NCBI GenBank assembly: GCA_002793885.1
Contig: PFEG01000014.1
Coordinates: 2,278 to 13,989, forward strand
Source of the DNA: Candidatus Saccharibacteria bacterium CG10_big_fil_rev_8_21_14_0_10_47_8
GTDB lineage: Bacteria > Patescibacteriota > Saccharimonadia > Saccharimonadales > UBA10212
Reading direction: 5' to 3'
Length of the DNA stretch: 11,712 bases
The translations under genes and the position numbers were made by a program. The notes beneath the pieces are model-generated. The model saw only the letters and a program-made list of their open reading frames with translations, did not search any database and was not told the origin of the DNA. This document shows, piece after piece, positions 6,382-11,599 of this stretch. Every line of letters starts with the position of its first letter. Positions within the stretch are counted from its first letter, which is position 1.

Positions 6382-7536
6382 TTACAAGTTATTTATATTT
6401 ACGTTGTTGGTAGTGCTGTTTCTGTTTAAGGCGTCTCCGCTGGTGGCATTGCCACCGGTCGTATTGCCATTAACGTGTGCGTTGCCAGTAGTAGCAGTTT
6501 GGTGGTTATTGTTATTTATATTTACGTTGTTTATGTTCTTATGTGAGCTGTTCACAAAGGACACACAGTCGCCCTGGTTCTTAAATGGTTTGCCATTGTT
6601 ATTGGTAAAGTTCTTCCAACCGTTATTCTTGCATTGGTTTTTATCGGTTGGTACATTGACTATTGGGCCCGATTTTAGACTAAGGTTGTCAAACAAGAAA
6701 CCAAAAGTATTATTCCCAGGAGTTGCTGTCCCTCTTGCCTGGATAATCACGGTTTTAACTATGCGAGGGCTTTGCTCGGCCGCTGCTTCTGTATCAAAGC
6801 GGTAGTAATTTTCCCAGCTTGTCCCAGTGTGCACTAGAACTCCGTCAATCCAGACTTTTACCACGTCATTTGATGAACCATCAAGAGTGTCCATAGTGAG
6901 CTTTACTGTGTGTGGAATAGCTCTGTTTAGTCCTGTTGCAATTTGTGTCTCCACGAAATTGGCAGGGTTGGTGGTTCCTTGTACATCGTCAAAGAACACA
7001 TTAATTCCGCTTGCGCCGTCCTCAAAGCGGAGGTAGCTCATCCTGGAGCCATCGCCTCTGTCCGGAGAAACAGAAATATGTAGACCTGGCTGTTGTCCGT
7101 CCGGAACGGTTGAAGCGATATCAAACTGCATCTCAAAATGCCCCTGTTTGGTACCTGCTGAAAAGGTGCTGGCGGTTGAAGCTGTTTCGCCAACGGAATT
7201 AATCAATGGCTTTGCGAATACCCAGTCACCAAACGAGCCGCTAGTTACTGCATCCGATATTCTAAATGCTTGTGAGCCAAATCCTGGGACTGAAGTACTC
7301 ACAACACCTTGGTCATAAGTTGGGTTTACCGCATTACTCCACCCATCTTGACCGCTTATACTTCCTACAATGTATGGCGGGTTTTCAAAATCTATATTAT
7401 TGCTATCTGCGTGAGCCACGATTGGTATGGCTACCGCCAAGCCTAAACTTGTTGTCCCCACAGCTAGAGCCGAAGTTATTAAGTTCGTTTTTGTTTTGAG
7501 TCGTTTCACGCCCCTATTAATATCGTGAAAGATCAT
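6382..7536 (-). CDS. secreted LamG-like protein with CxxxGW motif and Asn-rich tail
   Basis: A 384-residue exported protein. Residues 1-43 are a basic cassette (MIFHDINRGVKRLKTK) plus signal peptide ending in VAHA. Residues about 47-290 form a concanavalin/LamG-like jelly roll, recognisable by IDFENPPYIVGSISGQDGW, GHFEMQFDIAS, VVKVWIDGVLVHTG and NNTFGFLFDNLSL; such domains bind sugars or surfaces. Residues about 297-330 carry a short motif (DKNQCKNNGWKNF ... FKNQGDCVSFV) whose two cysteines probably pair; I recall it from many bacterial secreted proteins. The tail (331-384) is Asn/Thr/Gly-rich, with NNVNINN at both ends and GNTTGGNATSGDA between. No LPXTG anchor is seen. AGGGGGG precedes the ATG. 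A surface adhesin or carbohydrate-binding role is inferred. Confidence 0.8.
   Translation of the reverse strand: MIFHDINRGVKRLKTKTNLITSALAVGTTSLGLAVAIPIVAHADSNNIDFENPPYIVGSISGQDGWSNAVNPTYDQGVVSTSVPGFGSQAFRISDAVTSGSFGDWVFAKPLINSVGETASTASTFSAGTKQGHFEMQFDIASTVPDGQQPGLHISVSPDRGDGSRMSYLRFEDGASGINVFFDDVQGTTNPANFVETQIATGLNRAIPHTVKLTMDTLDGSSNDVVKVWIDGVLVHTGTSWENYYRFDTEAAAEQSPRIVKTVIIQARGTATPGNNTFGFLFDNLSLKSGPIVNVPTDKNQCKNNGWKNFTNNNGKPFKNQGDCVSFVNSSHKNINNVNINNNNHQTATTGNAHVNGNTTGGNATSGDALNRNSTTNNVNINNL
6388..6408. repeat. 21-bp direct repeat, copy 1 (codes NNVNINN)
   Basis: This is identical to 6511-6531 and lies in the last codons of the LamG-like gene. The two copies bound the Asn/Gly/Thr-rich tail and could allow its loss or expansion by recombination. 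Confidence 0.75.
6511..6531. repeat. 21-bp direct repeat, copy 2
   Basis: Identical in all 21 bases to 6388-6408. It encodes the NNVNINN segment that opens the low-complexity tail. Confidence 0.75.
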
Positions 7537-7561
7537 AAGTGCCCCCCTAGTTAGTCTTTCT

Positions 7562-7584
7562 ATTATATCACCATAATTTTGACC
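7562..7584 (-). promoter_or_regulatory. extended -10 promoter with GGTCAA box
   Basis: On the minus strand GGTCAA (7584-7579), 11 bases, then TATAAT (7567-7562), with TGGTGA directly before it. The layout and spacing match the promoter of the gene starting at 6170. The ATG follows about 19 bases after the expected start site. Confidence 0.65.
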
Positions 7585-7638
7585 TAATAAAAAATTACAA
7601 CAATTATGTGTGGATAGTTAAAACTGAAAAATTACCTC

Positions 7639-7647
7639 TGGTATACT
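7639..7647 (+). promoter_or_regulatory. extended -10 promoter of a leaderless gene
   Basis: TG-g-TATACT at 7639-7647. The GTG start codon follows the hexamer after six bases, so transcription would start at or next to the start codon. No Shine-Dalgarno sequence is present. Confidence 0.6.
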
Positions 7648-7653
7648 TAAATA

Positions 7654-8502
7654 GTGCGAAAGGCTTTATATAAATCCTTATTCTTTGTATTGGCAACAAT
7701 GTTTTTAGTTGCCCTATCAGGTACTAGTGCTTTGGCCGCTAAAACTCCGGCAGGCACACCAAGTACGCTGGGCAATGATATTTCTTGGCCGCAGTGCGGA
7801 AAAAAATTGCCCAGCGGGCAAGCCTTTGGAATTGTTGGCGTAAACGGCGGTTTGGCCAATACAACTAATAACTGTCTTAGCGCTCAGTTGCTGTGGGCTA
7901 ATAAATCTACAGGCATAACCAGCCAGCCTAAGGTTCAACTGTACGTAAACACAGCCAACCCGGGCGGTCTAGGTACGCCTTCGTGGCCTACTAGTAATGT
8001 TGACCCAAGCGGGAATGTCGCGCCTAACCCCTATGGAAACTGTGATGGAGCGGATTCGCTGCCCTGTGCTTGGCAGTACGGGTGGAACCGGGCAGTAGAA
8101 GATGTGCACATTCGCCTTATACCAGCGGCGCAAACGGCAGGCATGCCAACAAACGCCGCCAACTATCATTGGTGGCTGGATGTAGAGACAGATAATACCT
8201 GGAAAACCGGAACGGACGGAATCGCCAGCAACGTAGCAGATCTAGAGGGTATGGTTGCTTATCTAAAAACTACGGTTGGCGCACAAGTTGGTTTGTATTC
8301 TACGGCTTACCAATGGGGGCAAATAGCTGGCACTGTAGGCTTGAGCAGTAACTTGAGCGGCCTGGATAGCTGGTTGGCAGGAGCTAGGACTCAATCCTCA
8401 GCAAAACGCAACTGTTCATTACCGCCCCTTACCGTTGGCGGCAAGGTTATTCTAACTCAATATGTTTCTGGTTCTTATGACTACGATCACTCGTGCGTAT
8501 AA
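7654..8502 (+). CDS. secreted GH25/DUF1906-like glycoside hydrolase
   Basis: A 282-residue exported protein. The signal peptide (MRKALYKSLFFVLATMFLVALSG...ALAA) ends near residue 29. The mature part is a single TIM-barrel-like domain with the opening motif LGNDISWPQCGKKLPSG (D42), FGIVGVNGG (58-66), WWLDVETDNTW (D176, E178) and the closing LTQYVSGSYDYDHSC. D42 and the DVE pair lie where GH25 muramidases and the Rv2525c/DUF1906 group place catalytic carboxylates, so cleavage of a cell-wall glycan is likely but unproven. Six cysteines (C48, C74, C130, C138, C254, C281) suggest three disulfides. The GTG start directly follows a -10 box, with no ribosome binding site. In an epibiont such an enzyme could remodel its own wall or attack that of its host. 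Confidence 0.78.
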   Translation: MRKALYKSLFFVLATMFLVALSGTSALAAKTPAGTPSTLGNDISWPQCGKKLPSGQAFGIVGVNGGLANTTNNCLSAQLLWANKSTGITSQPKVQLYVNTANPGGLGTPSWPTSNVDPSGNVAPNPYGNCDGADSLPCAWQYGWNRAVEDVHIRLIPAAQTAGMPTNAANYHWWLDVETDNTWKTGTDGIASNVADLEGMVAYLKTTVGAQVGLYSTAYQWGQIAGTVGLSSNLSGLDSWLAGARTQSSAKRNCSLPPLTVGGKVILTQYVSGSYDYDHSCV

Positions 8503-8677
8503 GCCCGGGCGGGGCCGGACATCTCGCTCACGCTCAGTTGAGTTTAAAACTTAAGCTACGGCAGCTAGCTTCCTCCAATGAGCCGTATTATTAAATCCAT
8601 CAAATCGCTCTCCGGGCATAATTAGCTATAGTAGCCAAAATTTGCTAAAAGTTAAATGCTTTAGTAGTGGTTGGCGG

Positions 8678-9169
8678 CTACGTTTTATTGGCTAATTTTA
8701 TTTTGTGCCGCTTGTATTCTTTCCAAGTTAACCAGATGACGAAAATGTCAAAAAGGGTTAGCAAAACAAGGCCAATGGAAAATCTATCATTAATTCTGTA
8801 AAGCTGATAAGCAACAAATAGCCCGAGTACGACTATCATCGAAGGATATGCCCACAGCCTTTGCTTAAAAAGGGCTGCGATAATAACTATCTTAACTATG
8901 CCATGTGAAAGGAGATAAAAAGCAGCAAAGTATCTGCCGCCATTTGTAAAATCGTGGGTGGCTTTTAATATATGGTTCGCAAGAAAATCATGCGGGTCCT
9001 GTGATAATTCGTGCTGGGTTAGTGTAGAGGCTATATTGTTTATCTGAACTGGTGTGGTAAACAATACTAATATCCCGCCAATAATTTCTAGTATTGAGTC
9101 AGCAGCCTTTATTAGAAGGCTTACATAAAATGTCCGATCAAGGTCAGTAAAGTTTTTAAAATAAATCAT
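8678..9169 (-). CDS. DUF2127 family membrane protein
   Basis: A polytopic membrane protein of about 163 residues. The signature of DUF2127 is clear: GGRYFAAFYLLSHGIVKIVIIAALFKQRLWAYP followed by VVLGLFVAYQLYRI. Four hydrophobic segments are visible (about residues 16-40, 82-105, 110-127, 133-150), with a soluble stretch of about 40 residues between the first two. The function of the family is unknown. ATG at 9169 is preferred over the TTG directly before it; no Shine-Dalgarno sequence precedes either. It reads toward the leaderless hydrolase gene. The 175 bases upstream hold no obvious terminator apart from a small AACGG/CCGTT hairpin. Confidence 0.85.
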   Translation of the reverse strand: MIYFKNFTDLDRTFYVSLLIKAADSILEIIGGILVLFTTPVQINNIASTLTQHELSQDPHDFLANHILKATHDFTNGGRYFAAFYLLSHGIVKIVIIAALFKQRLWAYPSMIVVLGLFVAYQLYRINDRFSIGLVLLTLFDIFVIWLTWKEYKRHKIKLANKT

Positions 9170-9347
9170 CAAAGGTTATGGCTGGATAGAGTGGGTTATG
9201 TTGAGTCCATGCAATTATTGTGTGGTGGGAGACACTTGGTCGCAACGGAACCCGTTAAAGGATTACATGATTGATATCTACCAACGAGTTTAAGGGGTAA
9301 AAAATCTTTAGCGGATACCCCCACAAACTTGGCTGGGACCGTAGTTG

Positions 9348-9716
9348 CTAACCGCATCGCCACAATCTATCGAAAAGATGCTCGTATATAACATCTACTG
9401 TAAAATACCAAACTAAAGTAATTAAAAGCAGCAATATAATTTGGACCCAAACTTTCATGTACCATGCACGAAGCCATTTAGATTCTAGGTTTTTTCTGTG
9501 GAGTAGCCATTTTATGTCCATAACAAGCAGAAAGAAAACTGGCAATAAAATCTCAAGTCCTACGATGCCGGCATCGAGATCACCCGGGCGTCTCCCATAG
9601 CAGCTATTAATTCCAATAATTGTTATTAACGACTCAAAAGTTAGCCATATAGCTACAATACCCAATAGGCTTGTAGTTATAATTCTATCAACAATATCTT
9701 GACGGGTGGGCTTCAT
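9348..9716 (-). CDS. hypothetical membrane protein
   Basis: A 122-residue protein with three likely membrane segments: about 13-34 (TTSLLGIVAIWLTFESLITIIG), 51-67 (IVGLEILLPVFFLLVMDI) and 88-108 (VWVQIILLLLITLVWYFTV). A positively charged loop (KWLLHRKNLESKWLR) lies between the last two. Two cysteines (C39, C121) are present. I recognise no family. The ATG at 9716 has no strong ribosome binding site; AAGGG lies too far upstream, and TATAAA about 20 bases before the start may be its -10 box. It is on the same strand as the DUF2127 gene, but 178 bases separate them, so they need not form an operon. Confidence 0.65.
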   Translation of the reverse strand: MKPTRQDIVDRIITTSLLGIVAIWLTFESLITIIGINSCYGRRPGDLDAGIVGLEILLPVFFLLVMDIKWLLHRKNLESKWLRAWYMKVWVQIILLLLITLVWYFTVDVIYEHLFDRLWRCG

Positions 9717-9789
9717 GTAAGTTTTTTTACCCTTGTTTATAAGCAGTATTATGCATAAAAAATAAACACTAATCCATAGTGCTTATGCT

Positions 9790-9989
9790 TGGTGGGGGTG
9801 GTAAACTTCGCTAAAGCTTCGCTTACTGTGCCGCCCTACCGTTATTAAACTTCCTTACCGCTTCTTTAAAATTCGACGAAATGAGCCTTTTACGCAAGAA
9901 GGCTTTTCCGGAACTGGACTTTAAGTATCTCTCAAATGCTTCTGCATCGATTAAGCGAAGCGATAGCGAAGTTTAATGGTGGGGGTGGT
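9790..9989. mobile_element. small inverted-repeat element bounded by copies of a tRNA 3' end
   Basis: TGGTGGGGGTGGT occurs at 9790-9802 and again at 9977-9989, where it is the 3' end (with CCA) of the CAU tRNA gene. Between these direct repeats lies a 174-bp segment whose ends are inverted repeats of 24 bp (9802-9825 and 9952-9975) matching at 22 positions. Each arm contains the 7-mer CTTCGCT twice. This has the layout of a non-autonomous element inserted at a tRNA 3' end. Inside, a GCCTT/AAGGC hairpin with four Ts lies at 9885-9907. No transposase or integrase is present. Confidence 0.6.
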
Positions 9990-10052
9990 TGGAATTGAAC
10001 CAACGACCAATCGGTTATGAGCCGACTGCTCTAACCACTGAGCTACACCCCC
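9977..10052 (-). tRNA. tRNA with CAU anticodon (elongator Met or lysidine-modified Ile2)
   Basis: A complete 76-base cloverleaf on the minus strand. The acceptor GGGGGTG/CACCCCC is fully paired. The D arm is GCTC...GAGC, the anticodon loop CTCATAA has CAT at 10019-10017, the T arm carries GGTTCAATTCC, and CCA is encoded (9979-9977). The fully paired first base and normal D stem rule out an initiator. From memory, the body (AGTGGTTAGAGCAG, TTGGTCG, TGGTTCAA) is closer to bacterial tRNA-Ile2, whose C34 becomes lysidine, than to elongator tRNA-Met, but sequence alone does not decide. Confidence 0.92.
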
Positions 10053-10085
10053 GTGATTCAAGTCAAGTATAACAGATGAATACGC

Positions 10086-10091
10086 TATAAT
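10086..10091 (+). promoter_or_regulatory. -10 box of a leaderless gene
   Basis: TATAAT at 10086-10091 is followed after seven bases by the ATG at 10099, so the mRNA should begin at or next to its start codon. There is no good -35 hexamer and no Shine-Dalgarno sequence. Confidence 0.55.
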
Positions 10092-10098
10092 AAGCCCT

Positions 10099-10563
10099 AT
10101 GTTTGGCTTTCTTAAACGTTTTTGGAATCACAAGCGGACTAAACAACTAGTCGATATTCGTAGTATCGGTCTATACATTTTTGCCGTAGTTGTGCTGGCT
10201 ATTAGTTGGAGCGCTGCTAAAACCGTTCAAAATAATTACGAGCTACAAAAACAAATCTCTACGCTTAAACAGCAGAATACGGTGCTGCAGCTAACAAGTA
10301 ATAATATTTATCTAAACAACAAATATCTCAGTACAAACCAGTATCTGGAGCTATCTGCCCGGCAGAGCCTGGGGTTGGCAGCGCCTGGTGAAAAAGTGCT
10401 GCTAATTCCTAATAATGTGGCCATGAAATATGTGGATAAGTCTTTGAGCCCTGCAATTGCAACTGCTGCTAACCAGCAAACAAAGGACGAACGGCCGGGA
10501 TATGTAAAGAACCTGGAAGATTGGCGGGATTTTTTGCTGGGCCGCAAACTGTTTGACAATTAG
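10099..10563 (+). CDS. septum formation initiator, FtsB/DivIC-like
   Basis: A 154-residue bitopic division protein. A basic cytoplasmic N-terminus (MFGFLKRFWNHKRTK) is followed by one membrane segment (about 23-40, SIGLYIFAVVVLAISWSA) and an extracytoplasmic coiled coil (about 43-72, NYELQKQISTLKQQNTVLQ). The family motif is YLELSARQSLGLAAPGEKVLLIP (about 82-104). A linker leads to a C-terminal NLEDWRDFLLGRKLFD helix that I associate with Patescibacteria versions. FtsB/DivIC pairs with FtsL and FtsQ/DivIB and helps activate septal wall synthesis. The protein is longer than the roughly 100 residues of E. coli FtsB because of the C-terminal extension. The gene appears leaderless. Its last codons contain the -35 box of the next promoter. 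Confidence 0.88.
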   Translation: MFGFLKRFWNHKRTKQLVDIRSIGLYIFAVVVLAISWSAAKTVQNNYELQKQISTLKQQNTVLQLTSNNIYLNNKYLSTNQYLELSARQSLGLAAPGEKVLLIPNNVAMKYVDKSLSPAIATAANQQTKDERPGYVKNLEDWRDFLLGRKLFDN

Positions 10564-10581
10564 GCATTAACAGATTAGAAT
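10553..10581 (+). promoter_or_regulatory. near-consensus sigma-70 promoter for the structured leader and initiator tRNA
   Basis: TTGACA (10553-10558), a spacer of exactly 17 bases, and TAGAAT (10576-10581). The -35 lies inside the last codons of the FtsB-like gene. Transcription should start near 10588. Confidence 0.8.
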
Positions 10582-10587
10582 ATTGTT

Positions 10588-10699
10588 AGAACATCAACTT
10601 CCCGGTGCTAGGGAAAAGAGCAGAACCGGTTCGTGTTAACGAATCCCGATTTACTCGGGAAGGTTCGATGAGAAAAACCTTGGTTTGTCTCATTATTGA
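10588..10699 (+). ncRNA. structured leader or small RNA of unknown type before the initiator tRNA
   Basis: About 110 bases between the strong promoter and the tRNA are rich in self-complementarity: TCCCGA (10644-10649) with TCGGGA (10655-10660); CGAA (10640-10643) with either TTCG (10664-10667) or, in a competing hairpin, TTCGT (10630-10634) with ACGAA (10639-10643); CCGG/CCGG around 10602-10628; and ATGAGA (10668-10673) with TCTCAT (10688-10693). No T-run ends it before the tRNA. I recognise no riboswitch, T-box, SRP or RNase P signature. It may be a processed 5' leader or an independent RNA. Confidence 0.45.
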
Positions 10700-10774
10700 C
10701 GCGGGGTAGAGCAGTGGCAGCTCGTGTGGCTCATAACCACAAGGTCGGAGGTTCGAGTCCTCCCCCCGCTACCA
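10700..10774 (+). tRNA. initiator tRNA-fMet (CAU)
   Basis: A 75-base cloverleaf: C1 followed by GCGGGG paired with CCCCGC, D stem GAGC/GCTC, anticodon stem TGTGG/CCACA with loop CTCATAA, T arm GGAGG-TTCGAGT-CCTCC, encoded CCA. Two initiator hallmarks are present: an unpaired first position (C1 opposite T72) and the A11-T24 pair in the D stem. Two differences from the usual bacterial initiator are notable: position 72 is U rather than A, and the first of the three anticodon-stem G-C pairs (29-41) is U-A, leaving two. It is transcribed behind the structured leader from the promoter at 10553. Confidence 0.93.
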
Positions 10775-10788
10775 CGTCAGAATAAACT

Positions 10789-10828
10789 AAAGAGCTCTGG
10801 CTTACCAAAATTAGCTCGGGCTCTTTTT
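10789..10828 (+). terminator. intrinsic terminator after the initiator tRNA
   Basis: AAAGAGC (10789-10795) pairs with GCTCTTT (10820-10826), and an internal GAGCT/AGCTC pairing competes. A run of five Ts (10824-10828) follows. It starts 15 bases after the tRNA's CCA. Confidence 0.75.
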
Positions 10829-10865
10829 GATAAGCAAATGAGCTCACCGTTATTCTTCCTCTTCT

Positions 10866-10909
10866 AAGCAAAGTATCCTCACTTTGCTTGGGTAAATGGG
10901 TCTTTTTTT
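10866..10909 (+). terminator. hairpin with delayed T-run
   Basis: AAGCAAAGT (10866-10874) is perfectly complementary to ACTTTGCTT (10881-10889) over a six-base loop. Seven Ts come 13 bases later (10903-10909). The gap makes it a weak terminator. It may be a back-up to the one at 10789 or a relic of a shuffled region. Confidence 0.4.
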
Positions 10910-10939
10910 GGTCACTAGAGGGCACGGTTCTTCGACCCA

Positions 10940-11042
10940 GCAGCTTTAGTTGATGAAGGTCGGAGGTTCGGTCATCAAAGCCGTGCGCAGGAACTTGTAT
11001 CGAGCACGGCTACAGATGTGCGCTGTCCTCCCCCCGCTACCA
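10940..11042 (+). pseudogene. degenerate second copy of the initiator tRNA, interrupted in the T loop
   Basis: Three pieces match the intact tRNA-fMet gene in order: GCAGCT (10940-10945), AAGGTCGGAGGTTCG (10956-10970) and GTCCTCCCCCCGCTACCA (11025-11042). The anticodon arm is eroded, the acceptor 5' strand is missing, and 54 bases sit inside the T loop in place of one A. The inserted segment itself folds (AGCCGTGC with GCACGGCT), and TTGATGA/TCATCAA (10949-10955, 10972-10978) brackets the first piece. The copy cannot fold as a tRNA. It may be a decayed tandem duplicate or the displaced 3' end left by integration at the tRNA. Confidence 0.65.
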
Positions 11043-11079
11043 TGAAAAAAGACTCATCTTCTGATGGGTCTTTTTTCAT
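11042..11079. terminator. strong bidirectional terminator after the tRNA relic
   Basis: A 12-bp perfect stem (ATGAAAAAAGAC with GTCTTTTTTCAT) is continued by a T-G pair and CATC/GATG around a TTCT loop, 17 bp in all. T tracts in both directions make it work on either strand. It directly abuts the CCA of the degenerate tRNA copy, as if it were the original terminator of that gene. Confidence 0.75.
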
Positions 11080-11082
11080 GAT

Positions 11083-11107
11083 GGAGGACCCGAACCTTAG
11101 GTTCGGG
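11083..11107. repeat. inverted T-arm fragment and hairpin
   Basis: The reverse complement of 11083-11097 is AGGTTCGGGTCCTCC, which matches the T arm of the intact initiator tRNA at 14 of 15 positions. The same bases also form a hairpin with the next segment: CCCGAACC (11089-11096) with GGTTCGGG (11100-11107), loop TTA. Confidence 0.5.
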
Positions 11108-11222
11108 CGCCAAGGAACTGCGCGCAGAAGCTACCTCTTAGTTTCGAGCACAGCGACTGCACCTGAGCGAAGCGAAATGTCCTTCCCGGTTTATTTTTGC
11201 TCATGCTTGCGCATGTTATGCA

Positions 11223-11241
11223 AATTAGAGATACTCTAATT
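11223..11241 (+). promoter_or_regulatory. -10 region inside a perfect palindrome, probable operator
   Basis: AATTAGAG (11223-11230), ATA, CTCTAATT (11234-11241) is a perfect 8-bp inverted repeat ending one base before the ATG at 11243. It overlaps GATACT (11230-11235), a plausible -10 box seven bases before the start codon, with TTGCGC 17 bases upstream. A repressor dimer bound here would block transcription. Confidence 0.45.
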
Positions 11242-11242
11242 C

Positions 11243-11599
11243 ATGGGAATTAGAAATAGAATTCGAGAAGCATTGAACACCCAAGACAAAGGCGAAAGGG
11301 TGCCAGTGCTTAGACCAGCTCAATGTTTAGGAGAAAGCTGTGTTTACTTCGCTGGACAGGACTGTGAATCAAGACTTGAATTACTTGAGGCCACAGGAAA
11401 GTCAGGTGGGAAAGATTTAGGCCCACTTATTGATGAATCGAGCTATGCGCTTTATGGGCATGTGTGCACGGGTGGAAGTGAAAACGTTGTCGTAGGTTTG
11501 AGCGCTGAGTCTCCCAATGGGAGCGCAACTCCAATGGAACTCGTCGGCCGAGCGGGACGAGTAGAGGGACAACGTATCGTGCTTACACCTAGAGATTAG
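11243..11599 (+). CDS. hypothetical protein with clustered cysteines
   Basis: A 118-residue protein with no signal peptide or membrane segment. Four cysteines (C28, C33, C41, C75) lie in CLGESCVYFAGQDC and YGHVCTGG, a spacing that could bind a metal ion but matches no motif I know. The N-terminus (MGIRNRIREALN) is basic and helical. The rest is predicted mixed alpha/beta, ending in a strand (QRIVLTPRD). The ATG has no Shine-Dalgarno sequence; a -10 box seven bases upstream suggests a leaderless mRNA, as for the genes at 7654 and 10099. A palindrome covers that box. Whether this protein binds it is unknown. Confidence 0.65.
   Translation: MGIRNRIREALNTQDKGERVPVLRPAQCLGESCVYFAGQDCESRLELLEATGKSGGKDLGPLIDESSYALYGHVCTGGSENVVVGLSAESPNGSATPMELVGRAGRVEGQRIVLTPRD

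Noticed and set aside
9788..10060. Possible CRISPR or tandem repeat from the repeated G-rich strings and CTTCGCT units
   Set aside because: There are only two copies of each, with an inverted arrangement and tRNA identity. No regular spacer pattern and no cas gene are present.
10731..10925. Minus-strand frame ending in GGGLEPPTLWL
   Set aside because: This C-terminus is what antisense translation of a tRNA T arm and acceptor gives, and the frame runs through the tRNA-fMet gene and its terminator.
11018..11239. 73-codon plus-strand frame across the tRNA relic and terminator
   Set aside because: It runs through the tRNA 3' end, a 17-bp terminator hairpin and an inverted fragment. There is no ribosome binding site.
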